DNA of 64,000 nucleotides from Dermanyssus gallinae (GCA_003439945.1 QVRM01001367.1:43501-107500); one strand, 5' to 3'. Numbered from the stretch's first letter, positions 35,301 through 47,049 are shown. The notes: generated by a model not told the origin, from the letters alone. Program-made: numbers and translations.

Positions 35301-37440
35301 ATATCGAGTCACTTGTATGTTTCCATTTCGTCATTGTTATTATTGTTGTCATCTTCTGGCCTGCAGCGCTTGGCACCAATGCTAGCTCTCGTATCGTTTG
35401 CTGCATTATGTACTCTATACGGCTTTAGCTGTCCGCGGTACGGTCTAAATCAAATGATCAAATTTATTAGCCCACCATCTGTGTGATCGTTGGTTTAATC
35501 TCACAAGCAAGTGAGCACATTGCTTAATGTTATCCAATTAAACCATGTGCTCATTTGCGGTCTGTGACAATCATGTATATATCACATTAAATATGTCCCT
35601 TAAAGCGCTGTTGCTGTTTTTGGATATCAGGTATGGAGCACACTAAGAAAGTGCGACCTCAAGTTACTGAAAAAGGATTCAACGACACTTCCGCACGAAG
35701 TGCAGCTGCACATGCACAATGATGCGCGTCAGCTCAGACAGCCAACTCCAACCTCAGGCTCACCTTTATTTGCGGCGAGTTGTGACTAAATTAATCAAGC
35801 AGTCGACCGTTCATGTAAATATGGGAAATACCGTCATCAACAATGCGCAAATCATCATGCTGAAACATGAGGACCCATATTACCGTATGATAGCTTACGC
35901 AAAATTGCATATGTACGTTATTTTCTGTATAATATAACAGCAATTCATTTAGATTCAATTGTTGTATCTTTACGTCGATAACGAGGTTAATGATCTTGCC
36001 TATACTTTAATATTTCAAGTGCTTGTCTCGCGCTAAAGCAACACGTAAGATAACATGTTTTTTTGCAAATATTTAGTGCAGCTATTGCACTTAGAACTTG
36101 CCAATAAAGTCAGCCTGCTAATTTCAGTTATTTTGCGCAGACCAAACTTTAGAGGGACGTTATGTTCGTTTGTATCAAAAATAACTTGATACCAATTTCA
36201 GATTATAGTTATTTCAATAATGACCGCAGCAGGGATTATAGGCCGTAAACTTTGATGGCTCACTTTAACGTTACAGCACATACTAGTATGCACATAAAAG
36301 ACGCACGGCATATAAGCCGCTGTAGGCGGCAATGCAACGTCCGGTAGATGTATTTATTTTCGTTTTTTACATAGTACATATTACAACTACATATGCATTA
36401 GTGAAATATTAAATACATAAAGAAAACCCCTATATGACTCAGTCCAGTGGTTTCCCTATTGGCGTCCACGGCATTACGATCCCTGTCTAAACCAAATGAC
36501 GTTTTTGACTGACAATTAATTGGCATTGTTCTGTCCATACTATGTGTCATCCATAAGTTCGCTTTTAGTGAATCCTCGAGGGCCAAATTGGTCCAAACTT
36601 ACCTAATTTGCGTAAAGTTGCAGTATTTCAGAAACTAAATTTGATCCATATTGGTATATCTGAAATCAGAAATAGGTAGCATGTGGCTTTCGGTTTCAGA
36701 CGGGGGCATGTTTGCAAAACGAAATGAGCCAAATGCGTAATCAACAAACGACGTATACTTCGCAAGTGCAACCTATATAGACCACTTTTACTCGGAATTT
36801 GAGTTGGCTATATTGTATTATGAAGAGTCCACAAACAGAAATATGATTTTGAGCGCCTCTCGGGATAGCACATTCGCCCAGTGTAACTACGACTTCAACA
36901 GTCACGTCCCATGTGGCAATTTTGTTCTGGGAATCTGTATCTGGGCGGACAGACCACCTCCGATAGATGACTATTGGCGTGACGTGGTTGCTTGAATCGT
37001 TTAATACATATTTACTCCGAATATTCTCTGCTATAGCCCTACTGAGTGTGAGTCACAGCTATTTCGTTTTGGTCTCCTCTCGGCGACGGCGTGTCCGTCA
37101 CCCCTGGACATTGGTATCCTTTAAGCCATTATAATCCGCTTATAGTCAAGTATTAAGATGCGTCCAGTAGTCTTGTACACGTAGCTAAGCAGGGGGTAAG
37201 GGGAGCAGTGGTCTGATTGTGTTGCAGCAGTGGTGGAGGTGTAGGCGCCAGCTAGGTGAGACGAAATTTGCCTGTCGTCAGCTGGGTTGCTGAAGCGTTG
37301 ACTGTGATGTAGAACTCGAGCCGGCTTACTTCGAGGACTGTCACTGAAAGCTGTGCTAGTAAAGCTTGACTCGAAGTGACGACTGAAACCATTCGAAGCA
37401 GCATGCCCGGTGAGTCCGCAACTGAACTCTCATGAAAGCC
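35301..37440. other. Stretch without recognisable gene
   Basis: A coding-like tail on the minus strand up to about 35,450 (MQQTIRELALVPSAAGQKM) may be the 5' region of family J. From 35,500 to 37,100 nothing is recognisable. Confidence 0.4.
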
Positions 37441-37448
37441 ATACATAC

Positions 37449-37544
37449 CATGGTGAAACACCGGCGAGCCAGGAGCTGATGGCAGCCGTCAAAGCTGAAA
37501 TCAGACTTGGCTGGTAACGCGACTTCGAGTTTTACGACAGCCAC
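37449..37544 (-). CDS. Possible internal host exon
   Basis: On the minus strand a 96-nt open segment lies between an acceptor-like TGTTCACAG and a donor-like ATG/GTATGT. It reads VAVVKLEVALPAKSDFSFDG then CHQLLARRCFTM and is richer in GC than the flanks. The pyrimidine tract is weak and no partner exon is visible, so chance is likely. A second coding-like frame continues past the donor (SQALLAQLSVTVLEVSRLEF). Confidence 0.15.
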
Positions 37545-38760
37545 CTGTGAACATGCATACATGGTGTGTGCACGACAGGTTGCACCCGCAATTGCATTTA
37601 ATGAAATCTTACGTTCTTCATATATAGATACAAACTCCTCTAAAATAGTAACACGCGTATGTTTATAAATATTGACTGGTGTTTATGCAAAAAAAACAAA
37701 ACTTTTGCATCTACCTTTCATGTGTGGTGTCGGAGTCCAAAAATAATCCATGAACGGCATGATCCTGTATACGTTTACTGTTCAATTTTATGTTTCAATT
37801 CAAGAGGTAACATGCGTCCCCCAAAACTGTAAACACGCAAAATTTGGAAATTCCTTGTGCTCAAGTCCCTTGCTGAGATCGATAAGATTTTACGAGAACT
37901 TAGCTCTAGTGTAACCGTTAGTGAATAAAATGCCTTCGATTTGTTGTACTAAATGTGGGCCCACACTCAGTAAACACTTTTAATGTCACTTAACACTTAT
38001 TAAAAAGTACAAGACTTTACAACGTGTGCAGTGCTACATTAATTTACGGCTATCTGAGAATAATAATGTAATATTGTATTATTGGTTGTTGTCGATGTTC
38101 TAATGGGAGTATCTCGCTTCGGGTCAATCGGTTTGTGGTAGCCTCATTTGTGGTAATCGCTCAGTGATCTTTGACACATCCTTAGACACATCTGCGATAG
38201 GGCATTCACTTTACGAAATAACTAAGTCAAAAACACTTTGTTGTCTATCCTCTCGGTTGACGTAAAACGTACGATGAGTTTTCGTAGTACTTGGTCGTTT
38301 GTACTAGCTGTCTAATGCATATTACCGGCTTCCCGTCTTAGGTCTTTTAGAACCGGCTATGGTTTACGTAGGATCTCCTTGTATTGCATGGCTGTTAGAC
38401 TACTATTATCTGCCTAATGTATGATTATTTGGTAGGCCAGAATTTCATCACCAACCAAATTTTGTGTATGCTCTTGCGAATACAAGTATCAAGTGTTGTG
38501 CAGCGATTAACATTTTTATTGTACACATACAACTAGGGTAGAAATTCTCAAAGCTCTGTTTTTCCATGCAAGTATACCTGATTTGGTGCGAGTTACGCAA
38601 AGCAATAGACTACTGCGTCTACTTTGTAATTACAGAGTAGTACTTGTATCATTCGAGGGTACCTTTACATGGACAAGCATATTAAGCCAGCCGGAGAGAA
38701 AAACTTTCACATCGTTAGTATTGCCCCAACAGAAGTTGTACTATCGCAATAACATTGCAT
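37545..38760. other. Stretch without recognisable gene
   Basis: AT-rich; only short frames; no repeat arrays or element motifs. Confidence 0.5.
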
Positions 38761-38764
38761 TTCA

Positions 38765-39210
38765 AGATGGCTTATAGTTACAATACAATTCATTCATTAT
38801 ATACAATTTGAACACGTCAGCGACCGTCCCACCGGGCGAAAAGTGCAAAGGCCGCCGATGCGTCTGGCAGGTCGCTGCGTGGTATTTAGCGCATATCTGC
38901 GAGCAGAACCGGCAACTACATTGATCGCTAACTTGGTGAAATCCTTGGGTCGAACATACCAAGGGATGATAGCCATGCACAATGTATCTTGTGTAGACGT
39001 TCCGGCTAGTACATGCTATTCCATCCCAAAGGTCCCTGGCGAGCTACACATCCAACTGCGCTACCTCCGCCGAGGCCTCGGTCACCTTTCCCTGCCAACA
39101 AAATTTGCTGGAGTGGTCCTGTAATAGGTGACCTAAGCCTGACTCCGATTGTTTCCACTGCCGGCCCGCAACCCGCTAGCATGTACACGAAGCGGCTTCT
39201 TGTCGTTGTA
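38765..39210 (-). mobile_element. Family E element, copy 2 (Cys/His-rich C-terminal domain)
   Basis: The minus strand reads RSRFVYMLAGCGPAVETIGV (about 39,200-39,140), then after a frameshift MYTRYIVHG-type codons, MHGYHPLVCSTQGFHQ and CSCRFCSQICAKYHAATC (about 38,870-38,925). It matches copy 1 (43,895-44,484) residue by residue in these blocks. A frameshift and several stops lie between 39,000 and 39,130. The coding end is near 38,770. Confidence 0.75.
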
Positions 39211-40795
39211 ATAGACCGTAATAGAATAATAAATAAAGAAGTTGTAATATCCAAGAAGTCTAGGTAATCATCTAAATCAAATTGAGGACAGCATAAACTA
39301 CAATTGTTCTCTTGTGTCTAATCCGTAGCCCTCCAAAATGTGCCGTCTTCCAACATTTCGTTATTTACTGTAACCAAATTCAATCGAAGCATGACATTCA
39401 TCGAGGATCGCATGGCTGGATAACAATAACAGTCTTTCCAAAGCTACGATAAAACCTAAGTGAACTCCGACCTCGTATAGACTTATATAACATCTATTGT
39501 AAGACAGTCTACTATGTAGCGACAATGGCCCAACTGAAGCCGAGCGGATGTGTCGGCTCAACGTCACTTGCATGACATCGGACACACAGGGGGGCTTCTG
39601 TACCCGCTGCGTCATTGCAGGGTCTAATGCTGCACAATTTTCGCACAGGCCACACCTAACAATGGTGTCCGGACCTGACGGAGCGCACTGTATGATTCGG
39701 GAAACCACATTGTCTCCTATCCTCCACCCTACTCAAAATCGCATTCGACAACCTTGTATGTGCGTGAAAACATTTTCCTGCGGTGAACAAAGGCGTTGTG
39801 TCCAGCAGTGTTACGGAGCGATGGGGCTAAGGCTTTCACGGTTAGTAGAAAAATGATCGCGCGGCGTTGAAGCTTGTCTATAGTCTTATAGGCTTTGTTT
39901 GCAGAGAAGCTACCATTATTGACATTTCGCTTCACTGAAACGTAGTCAATTTGATGAGCTCGAATTAAAGACGCCGTTTCTAATTAGATGTTAGCTTAGA
40001 CAGCTAAGACATTTAATACAATCAATAAAATACGACACATGAGCTTCGCATCCTCGGCGCGATTCTATTTTGCGTCCAAATCATAGCCATATTACCAGCA
40101 TTTTAAGTTTCATAGAAAGTATAGAAGTTAGTAAATTAAGTAAATAGTGGCAACGTCAGGTTTGATGCCCAATGTGGTCACCACTTATTTTGCTTTTATG
40201 ACTACTAGGTTTAATAAGGGAAGTTGCAAAGCAAACTATTATTGGACGCCATAGTAAAAATGGAGCTCATCTTAATGATTAAGATATTCAACAAACCGTT
40301 GGTGTGGCACAAAGAGGCATTGCAAATTTTGCTTTGTTTGTACTATACGTTGGTAGATTGAGCAGAACCGCAAAAGGAGGTTACTGCAGAAATCATCTCG
40401 TGCTGCCTCCGTACATTTGCTTTTAGTCTCACACTATGAAACAAGAGGGAATTCGACAAAGTTTAACAATCGTAAATAAATCAAGTCTTACATCTTTAAC
40501 GAAATGCCTCCACTACACTGTTGCTGCAGCTGTGCAAAGAGCGCACCTTTATCGGACGCTTATACGAACGCAACGTGAACGTAATACATGATGTTACCAA
40601 TCATATTGCGAATAATTAAATGAAAAATTGTCGGCTGCATATTTCCACAATAAATTAAAATCAACATTCTGTAATAATTATAAATAAAGCAACATTCGTC
40701 GACTAAAAAGCAGCTGTCCGTCACACAAATATTGTAATGGTGTCTACGATATGTAAACTCCTTGGCAAATACATAGAGGCATATGCACTCTAGCT
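39211..40795. other. Stretch without certain gene; faint coding-like frame
   Basis: The minus-strand frame at 39,730-39,935 reads SANKAYKTIDKLQRRAIIFL, reminiscent of LINE ORF2 sequence after the RT thumb, but too short to assign. The minus-strand frame at 39,361-39,708 has a Cys pair cluster (CGLCENC) of unknown meaning. Confidence 0.35.
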
Positions 40796-40799
40796 CCAG

Positions 40800-40960
40800 T
40801 AGTTTGAAAGTATAGCCAAATTAATACTGAGCCTGGAGTGCGGAGGAATACGAGTTGAAGGGGTTTGAGAGTCCCACACTAGTCAAGCTAGCTGCTTCTG
40901 ACGTTTGCGCAGCAAGCATTCCCGAAACCTGCCAAAACAAAACAATGCACTCTACCTACG
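40800..40960 (+). mobile_element. R1-family LINE 3' terminus (UTR only)
   Basis: Matches the last 150 bases of the insert at 31,699-32,068: GAGCCTGGAGTGCGG, CCCACACTAGTCAAGC and GCATTCCCGAAACCTGCC followed by AAAACAAAAC. No coding part remains. Confidence 0.8.
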
Positions 40961-41580
40961 TGTAACAAATTGCATACTCCTTGCATGTCTGTATTTTTTT
41001 GTGTTTTGCTATACAAATGGTATTAAAGCTAAATAAATATTTTCCAATTACCTACGGTCGGACTCTCCTCGGTGTGTGTATGACTTTCCGAAACTGCATC
41101 CTAGGTAAGTACTTAGAGCGCCAGAGAAGCAAGAAAAACGCATTAGGCCTATATTCGTCTGTTCAGGCTTCTTGCTCCAGGACCGTGCGGTTTCACTATT
41201 TTTCGCTTTTTGCAGACTTTATCGGGCTCTACTCGAAAAAGTTGCATTCTCATATGGGCGACTTAATAACAAATCAAATCTATTTAAGCCACGTGTACCA
41301 ATATATTGAAGTAGATTGCAAAAAAGCCTGTCTTGCATCTTGTCTTCTATAAGACTTCGTTTTTTACATAACCCTTTGTTTAGGTCGCGGATTTTAGGGA
41401 AGCTATGATTATTTCAATATATGTTTATGTATATTGCAATTATAATACTTAGTGCGATAATACTTAGTGCTGACAAATAGTTTTCAGTGCACAAAATTTG
41501 ACTAGTACAGTCCTCTTGAACTTAAGAGCCGATAGTGACGCTACTTATGCGAAAACCCAGCATTGAAGAAAGAAAATGAA
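40961..41580. other. Stretch with an unassigned 123-codon frame
   Basis: The plus-strand frame 40,981-41,352 is open for 123 codons with Cys- and aromatic-rich content, but shows no motif that I recognise. It may be chance. Confidence 0.3.
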
Positions 41581-41582
41581 AG

Positions 41583-41860
41583 AAACCCCTCGATCTCCGG
41601 CCTTTTGGCGGACCGTTCAGTACGGAGTGTCCGGGGGTAAGAACTTTGATTCCGGATAGCAGGGCCTGGGAAGACTGGTTAGGTGACGTTGAGGTGACGT
41701 TGTACGTTACTTATGCTATCTCTGGATACAGGGATTTTTAGTATATGCCTATTCAGAATTGGGAAATCTACCCGCCGTTCTGCACACACTGCCAAGGCAC
41801 AACCGAAGACACACCTAAACACACTGTTGCAGATTACTGCTGACGAATGAATACGCGTCA
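41583..41860 (+). pseudogene. R1-like LINE C-terminal fragment with CCHC knuckle
   Basis: Reads RTLIPDSRAWEDW (about 41,640), VEVTLYVTYAISGYRDF and PPFCTHCQGTTEDTPKHTV then ADYC (to about 41,843). The order matches the segment LIPDLR..., LTGHG..., CVLC...H...C of the R1 insert at 33 kb. The knuckle here is C-X2-C-X9-H-X5-C, one residue longer than usual. Two stops lie between the blocks. Confidence 0.65.
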
Positions 41861-41970
41861 GGCGGGGTGACGATACGTATGTTAAAACTGCATTTGTTTG
41901 ACGAAAACAGTTTCAGGGTGGGTCTCACACGCGTAACATGCTTTCTCAAACCAAACACGGTCTCAAACTA

Positions 41971-42055
41971 GCGTGGTTGTAAGTGTTTGATTTCATATCA
42001 GACCGCTCCAATAAGCACGGTTCTAAGTGTCTGATTTCATACCAGACCGCACCAG
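41971..42055. repeat. Tandem duplication, 44-bp unit, two copies
   Basis: GCGTGGTTGTAAGTGTTTGA (from 41,971) is repeated as GCACGGTTCTAAGTGTCTGA (from 42,015), each followed by TTTCATAxCAGACCGCxCC. Roughly 85% identity between units. Confidence 0.85.
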
Positions 42056-42247
42056 CGACGGCGTTTCCCTCCAACCGTTTGAAGTTAGGCTGTGGGGACA
42101 CGACTAGCTCCTTTGTGGGTTGGAGCGCCACAGTACTCCTACAGTAGGGTCAGTGCGTCAGTTCTGATTAGCCCTTTTATATATATGCGTAAGCAGATAT
42201 ATTAAAAATAAAGTATTCGATGTTAAAATCCACGTCACGTCTACTGG

Positions 42248-42248
<1 letters not shown>

Positions 42249-42281
<33 letters not shown>
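42249..42281. repeat. (TA)n microsatellite
   Basis: Pure TA array ending where the 3' terminus of family B copy 4 starts. Confidence 0.95.
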
Positions 42282-42285
<4 letters not shown>

Positions 42286-44620
42286 GTTTCAAACGTGGAT
42301 TATTCAACGGAACTGCATTTTGCAATGCTTAAGTTCTCAGTAAATAAAAATGGTTTCAAATTAAATCAAGCACCGAGACAAAAGTCACACTCGACAACAT
42401 TTCAAAGAATGCTTTGAATAAGCACAATTACACAATATATAATCACAATAAGCATCATCACAAAGATTTCTATACAGCGTTTGTTACAGTGTACAGCAAT
42501 AGGTGAGGCAGTACGCGCTCACATATACGCGCAAGTAAATTGATACAGTCATACAGCATCTATATAATACACAACGACATCAGGTAAAAACACACAAAAA
42601 AAATTAAAAACGATTTTAATTTGGGCAGTATTAACATCGATTTAGGATATAACTAGATCACCAGCCTGATTCAGACTGTGAAATTAAAAGCCATTTTTTT
42701 ACTTCGCATGCAAAGAGGTACTTCGATGTGAGGCATCTAATATTTTTAGGAATCCAAGTCTTGGGCAGGCAGCATGCAAGTGAGTTTCGACTAGACTTCA
42801 AGGATACTGAAGGCACTGTGAAAGTTGTTACACTCCTAGCTGATGTCCGATTTGAGGTAGGAATTAGTGAAAACGCAATCTCCGCTGGTACAATACCTCC
42901 CGAAATTTGATATGCTAGCACAAAAGACCGCAGCGTGTAAATTTTTTTACCTTAAATAGGTCATACCGAGTAAATAAATCATGGACCGAATCTCTCCGTC
43001 TTCTAGAAAAAATGGTTCTAAGTGCATCATTCTGAATTATTCTGACTCTCCGGAGAACAACGTCATATCCTCCATCACAGAGAAGGATACCATAGCATAG
43101 TACCGGTAAGAACACGGCCTTGTACACCAGAAGCAAGCCCTCTGTGGGGACCTCTATCAATTTTATTCTGCGCAGCGCCGATATCACAACATAGCACTTG
43201 GGTGCAATATATTCTATGTAGGGATGCCACTTCTGATTTTCCTGGAGAACGAGCCGCAGGCACCTGGCTGTCTGCGAGAGCTCAATGTTTCGTAGCTCGA
43301 GTGGTTGGTTGTTAGGTAATGCCTGATGCCTCGGTGATGAGCGAAACACTATAAAATTTGTTTTATCGGCGTTGACAACTAAACTAAAAATATTAGAAAT
43401 GCTAATTATATTGTCAACATTTAGGAGAGACTGAAGCAAATCTGCATCAAAATTTCGATTATTAACTCCGTAGATTAGCGTCGTGTCATCAGCAAAAGCT
43501 ATAGTAGAACCAAGATTTACCTACCTGCGAAAGCTGAACTGGTTGGGTGATAGGAAATTAATCGACTCTAAGTGTCGATTTAGCCTGAACAACAACAACT
43601 TCTCAATAACCTTTACGATATAGTCAAAGGCAGATATCGGCCTGTAATTTGCTGCGCGGTTTCGTTCACCCTTTTTCACGAATAAAGGAAATACCGCCGT
43701 ATCCTTCAACCGTGCTGGGAAGTTTCCGGACTCAAACGAGCGATTTATAATGGAAGTGAGAAGTTTGCAGGCACACCCGTGACACCTCGGCTCCAGTTTG
43801 CCTTGAGACTGAAGAAGACCCCAAGAACCTCGGAAACAAAGATGGGAGAGAGTGAAAATACATTATTGTTTCTTTTCTAGACCTCATCAAGTAAAGTTGG
43901 CGTATAGCTTAGACAGAGTGTGGCAACACCTATCTCAAGCTAATTTTAATTTGCTTGAAAAGTGCTTCACACTATACATGAAGCGAGTACTCTGCCTTTC
44001 AATCAAGGCGAGAAGCCGCTTCGTCTATGTTTTGTCGGACTGTGCGCCGATGGTGGAGATGCTTCGGCTTAGGCTGCGTATGCCACTGACGGAGCCACTT
44101 AACCATTCCTTGGAAGAGTGGCGACGCAAATTCACGGAAGCAGCGACGGAGGTAAGAACGCTCGGCGTCTTTAAGTCTCCTTGGTTGTGGGCCGGGGTGG
44201 CCTGCGATGACAGGCATGTATATACCAGGTACATCGTACACGGGTTCCATCACCTCGTATGCTCCCGTAGGGAGTTTCATGAAGACTATACTGCTCAGTG
44301 TAATTGTCGGTTCTGCTCGCAGCAATGCGCTAAGTACCACGCGGTTGATTGTCCGGCACTGCAACGAAGATCCTTACACTTCTTCTCTCGGTGGAACGGC
44401 AAAACAACAAGTATTTATGTTTAATAATAGCATGAACTATTTTGTACATACTCTATTTGAGTGAAATAAATATGATTGATTACTATCAAGTAAGGTTTGC
44501 AGATCCCTGTTTTTCTTAAGGTGAGCGACCGTATTATTACCTAACGTGGCAAAGTGACGGTTTAGCTCATCTGCAATTTCCACTGGATCTCCAAAGTTTT
44601 ATCATCGCTAACTATTAACG
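42282..44620 (-). mobile_element. Family B LINE (CR1-like), copy 4, split by a family E insertion
   Basis: 3' tail at 42,282 (TTCAAGTTTC on plus). Minus-strand C-terminal codons (42,658-42,921) are followed upstream by a 174-codon frame at 42,915-43,439: NADKTNFIVF, RNIELSQTARCLRLVLQE, LVYKAVFLPVLCYGILL, RIIQNDALRTIF. The RT start is at 43,520-43,710 (KDTAVFPLFVKKGERNRAAN then YRPIS; LSPNQFSFRR). The linker is SLSPIFVSEVLGVFFSLKAN (about 43,780-43,850), then family E (43,895-44,484), then ADELNRHFATLGNNTVAHLK at about 44,510-44,580. The FADD block falls in the gap near 43,460-43,515 (AFADDTTLIYG-like). Stops are few, so this is younger than copy 1. Confidence 0.85.
43895..44484 (+). mobile_element. 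Family E element, copy 1: mobile Cys/His-rich domain inserted in family B
   Basis: 590 bp flanked by ATCAAGTAA at 43,886-43,894 and 44,485-44,493. Removing it joins family B codons TLLD and EV across the junction. A single frame runs from the left edge to TAA near 44,424: VWQHLSQANFNLLEKCFTLY, RSRFVYVLSDCAPMVEML, PLTEPLNHSLEEWRRKFTEA, YTRYIVHGFHHLVC and CNCRFCSQQCAKYHAVDC. An AATAAA lies at about 44,465. The Cys/His cluster is probably a zinc-binding fold. Truncation at the left, a target duplication and a conserved 3' end all fit a 5'-truncated LINE whose ORF ends in this domain. The RT part of family E was not found in the window, so the family is unnamed. Confidence 0.8.

Positions 44621-44621
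<1 letters not shown>

Positions 44622-44665
<44 letters not shown>
44622..44665. repeat. (TA)n microsatellite
   Basis: TA array directly upstream (minus sense) of the last recognisable codons of family B copy 4. Confidence 0.95.
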
Positions 44666-44671
<6 letters not shown>

Positions 44672-44783
44672 CATTTTTACAGAATACACCATTCCAAGTA
44701 GCTGTATGTTGAATTTACAATCATCTGTAGCACAATACTTTTACATGAAGTACATAAAGGCATATTGTTGCAAATAAATATAA

Positions 44784-45045
44784 TCAAGGTTCCAATTTCA
44801 TATACGTACAGTTTTCAACGTACGACTGAGACACTTTAGCTGCACAAATTCGACCACCCCCCTGCAAGCAGCAATATGTCATAGGAAATATTAAGCCCAC
44901 GCTGGAAAGGCCGAAATTAAAAAAAGCAGGGCTAGTTTTAGTTGCATTGACAATTAAACCAAACGACAAAAACGTTTGCAAACAATGGATTTTTGAGATG
45001 TAGTTCCATAGATCTGCCTGTAGGCAGTCGCTATCAGGTGTTCTG
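44784..45045 (-). pseudogene. LINE RT thumb fragment (CR1-like)
   Basis: The minus strand reads PDSDCLQADLWNYI, LSFGLIVNATKTSPAFFNF, the region after the Y-A-D-D block of CR1/Jockey-type RTs (L-Q-x-D-L..., G-L-x-x-N-x-x-K-T). Related to but distinct from family B. It is cut off upstream by the SINE at 45,052, which probably inserted into it. Confidence 0.6.
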
Positions 45046-45051
45046 GCGACT

Positions 45052-45170
45052 TTGCTTTCACATTGCTTCGTAAATGTGCAACGGTGGAGATCGAACCCGT
45101 GCACCTATGTGTCTCCTTCAGTTGCGAGGCGCACGCAAATGCACTACGCCACCGGACTCGACCACGCTAA
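45052..45170 (-). mobile_element. tRNA-derived SINE, type 1, copy 1
   Basis: The minus strand has a pol III A box, GTGGCGTAGTGC (45,141-45,152), and B box GGTTCGATCTC (45,087-45,097), about 44 bp apart, with the tRNA-like body GTGCATTTGCGTGCGCCTCG between them. The second copy at 59.6 kb shares the body and the sequence after the B box (CCACCGTT). An intact tRNA fold is not evident, so I call it a SINE rather than a tRNA gene. Confidence 0.7.
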
Positions 45171-45670
45171 GAACGTGGCGTCAAATCGAATAGCCTTCGC
45201 GACTAGAGTGGTGGTAGCATGCCGCCATCCTAGTAGCGAAGACGCGGGAAGAAAGACAGGATGCGCAGGTAATCTGTGATGTATAAGAAGAAATAAATGA
45301 GAATAAATGAACCAGTAGTAGTCTTTGTGGCGAAGCAAGCAGAAGACGTGTGTTGCTTGTGCGAGAGAATAGCAAATTCGTAATGATCACCGGTAGGTCA
45401 TGGGGGTGGTGAACACTATAGAGAGCAACCGCGATACCGTGTTTTACCTAATGGAGATTCAATGGCACATTGATAGCAATCCTAACGTAATTATCGGCGA
45501 TATGTTAGTCTTCATATAGTTTGGTTCTTCTTTATCTATGCAAAGCAGTATCTTCGACTGCGATATAGCAATGATTTTCTGCCTTCTAACAAAAGTGTCA
45601 TCTATTGTTTATTTATATAACTCTGGTATGTAAGCACTTTGGAGGGGACAATTGTCTCCGCGCGAACGTG
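45171..45670. other. Stretch without recognisable gene
   Basis: Short frames only. The right edge holds the 3' UTR of the family D copy that ends at 45,674 (AATAAACAATAG on the minus strand near 45,610). Confidence 0.5.
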
Positions 45671-45673
45671 TGA

Positions 45674-46990
45674 TTACGGGTTCTCTAACGCAGGGTTAGC
45701 CCAGTTTAACAATGTGCCCCGAACAGACGCTGCATTTCCTCGTTGAATGTCGAGCGACAGTCTCTGACGCAAGAATTCGGATGCTCTCGAGTCTTCTGCC
45801 GAAAGGCTTCTACCTACGCACTAAATCAGTTTGAGCGTAAGGGGGCCTGCAGTTCCCATACCCTCGAACGTCAAGGGACAAAATTCGTGCGGAGAATCCA
45901 CACTGGAATATTTTCTGCATTTGTTAGCCTCAGCTAACCTGGAAGCATGACCTGCTCGGTCCGCACCTGCACCGACCATCGAAGGGGCTAATGAGTCGGT
46001 TACAGTTGCGTCCCAAACAAGCATGCGGCCACGCTCAAAGGGCGTCAAAGTCATGCCGTCAGGTCTTTTTCCGTCGTCCCTCGATAGACCAGGGGACTCT
46101 AGAACACATGAGAAGCCGGCAGATCGAAGTGCGCGACTAAAGGTGTCATTTAAAGCGGAGTGACGTGCTCATCGGCCTGCACTTAACGCGCATGACAGGC
46201 CATGATGGGCCAACGCGTCCACAAAATCACCACAACGACATCGGTGGGGCACGACTAGGTCAACGCCAAGCCGCAGCCCTGCGCTTACGCGCGTGGTCTC
46301 GTCGTCCAACAGAGTCTCAATTCGCGGACATGGTAGGGCGTGTAGCCAAGCCCCAGCCTCTTGACTACTAACAGATCGAAGCCTGTATTTATCAGCAACA
46401 GAAGGCGCTCTTTTAATCAGGTTTGCTAGTCGCTTTTCTTGTAGAGGGGTTGTCCAATTGCCCTGGTTAGCCCTCTCGTCGGGAGGAGAATCAAATAGCA
46501 ACGACAATTTGCCGGTCAATCTTTGAAGTTCACCGTTATAGGCGTCCCACCCATCGCTGTCCAATAATGCTTTAACCCTGTCCGCCGCCTGGGTCAATGA
46601 CGACACGATTGTAGGTCCTGCCATCATGACCGCGTCGGGCACACTTAAGCCGCCTAAAGAAACCGGGAGCATTACCTGTTCCCTTGCCGCAGCGGTCAGC
46701 TTAAGATTTAGTATGATCTCTAAAATGTCTAAGCTAAGTCCATTAAATGGCTGTAAAAGCTCTCGTGATAAAAACAGGTTGCAACCTCTAAGCAGGTGTG
46801 TTAACCTCGTGGCTGAAAAACAAGCTCTAAGAAGGAGTAAGCCGCAGTGGGCCAATTGAGGTAGTCTGGCCGCCGAAGAGTCAAGTATGGCTCTTCGACT
46901 ATCTAATGCACTTGCAATGCCTTTCGGCAACAAGGGGACACCTAGCAGCTCCAGATTAACCTTGTCTACTACACGACAGCCCAGAAAGTG
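45674..46990 (-). pseudogene. Family D LINE (R2/R4-like), C-terminal half with restriction-like endonuclease
   Basis: One frame of 438 codons plus TAA, interrupted only by TGA at 46,169-46,171 and TAG at 45,821-45,823, with no frameshift. Order: thumb and helical region (LLRACFSATRLTHLLRG, VSLGGLSVPDAV), AGAWLHALPCPRIETLLDD, LRLGVDLV, the zinc knuckle HRCRCGDFVDALAHHGLSC, and the endonuclease core KRPDG...LVWDATV. The motif RPDGMTLTPFERGRMLVWD carries the acidic residues typical of R2-group restriction-like endonucleases. It ends with FEGMGTAGP and SEFLRQRLSLDIQRGNAASV. Known role in the R2 group: cutting a specific target and priming reverse transcription there. The RT is missing (5' truncation near 46,990); compare 28.4-29.7 kb. 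Confidence 0.88.
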
Positions 46991-47049
46991 TCATCTTATT
47001 TGTTCTTCGAATTTACTTTATTCATATTGAGTACACACATAATATTTAT

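Noticed and set aside
45052..45170. Functional tRNA gene on the minus strand
   Set aside because: Pol III boxes are present, but stems do not pair as a tRNA and a sister copy lacks the A box, so a SINE fits better.
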